15,997 bases of DNA from DAIODI01 sp036746875 (GTDB lineage: Bacteria > Pseudomonadota > Alphaproteobacteria > Rhizobiales > Aestuariivirgaceae). The position numbers and the translations under genes were made by a program. The stretch lies in assembly GCA_036746875.1 (NCBI GenBank), contig DAIODI010000046.1, positions 1-15,997 on the forward strand, given 5' to 3'. The notes under the pieces are model-generated. The model worked only from the letters and a program-made list of their open reading frames with translations. It made no database searches and had not been told where the DNA came from. Below are positions 15,941 through 15,997 of the stretch, in pieces; the first letter of the stretch is position 1, and every line of letters begins with the position of its first letter.

Positions 15941-15997
15941 GGGCCGCTTATATGGCGAAAGCCGCGGCGAACGCCAGTGCCGGGGCCCGCAAGGCGT

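Overview
This window looks like chromosomal core sequence from a high-GC alphaproteobacterium of the order Hyphomicrobiales (Rhizobiales). Supporting evidence is the EtfB/rhomboid/cobalamin-adenosyltransferase block, the family-restricted DUF2794 and DUF1223 proteins, a ccmABCDG cluster, a dapF-mtaB-ftsY-yciB operon, and one copy of a GCGCATCAT...ATGATGCG palindromic intergenic repeat of a type common in rhizobial genomes. I see no insertion sequence, phage gene, CRISPR array, tRNA or rRNA. Gene density is about 95% and nearly all genes have clear families.

Layout. 1-1591 (minus strand): PduO-type cob(I)alamin adenosyltransferase, rhomboid protease, then the 5' end of etfB behind its own good sigma70-like promoter. 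1592-1775: divergent intergenic region with a spaced direct repeat and a perfect 18-bp palindrome. 1776-3171 (plus): RNA 2',3'-cyclic phosphodiesterase (thpR) and a Bax-inhibitor-1 type membrane protein, closed by a strong intrinsic terminator. 3267-4520 (minus): DUF2794 and a probably secreted DUF1223 thioredoxin-like protein. 4572-4619: the rhizobial palindromic repeat. 4682-7384 (minus): aconitase acnA. 7385-7684: divergent control region. 7685-10535 (plus): ccmA-ccmB-ccmC-ccmD-ccmG, tightly coupled. 10456-11001 (minus): a MarR regulator whose 3' end overlaps ccmG. 11195-11737 (plus): NUDIX hydrolase. 11741-15940 (minus): dapF-mtaB-ftsY-yciB, with each junction overlapping.

How the genes fit together. 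CcmA and CcmB are the ABC release machinery, CcmC and CcmD load heme on to CcmE, and CcmG supplies thiol reduction; CcmE, CcmF, CcmH and CcmI are not here and must be encoded elsewhere. Aconitase, ETF and B12 adenosylation are central respiratory and propionate-type metabolism. dapF feeds lysine and peptidoglycan synthesis, mtaB modifies tRNA, ftsY targets membrane proteins, and yciB is an inner-membrane septation-type protein.

The most unusual point is the ftsY/yciB junction. FtsY has no stop codon where its conserved domain ends and reads on for 57 residues inside yciB in another frame, while the conserved first membrane segment of YciB has no ATG, GTG or TTG in front of it. I find no convincing undescribed multi-gene system; the remaining observations are regulatory repeats, overlaps and small anomalies.
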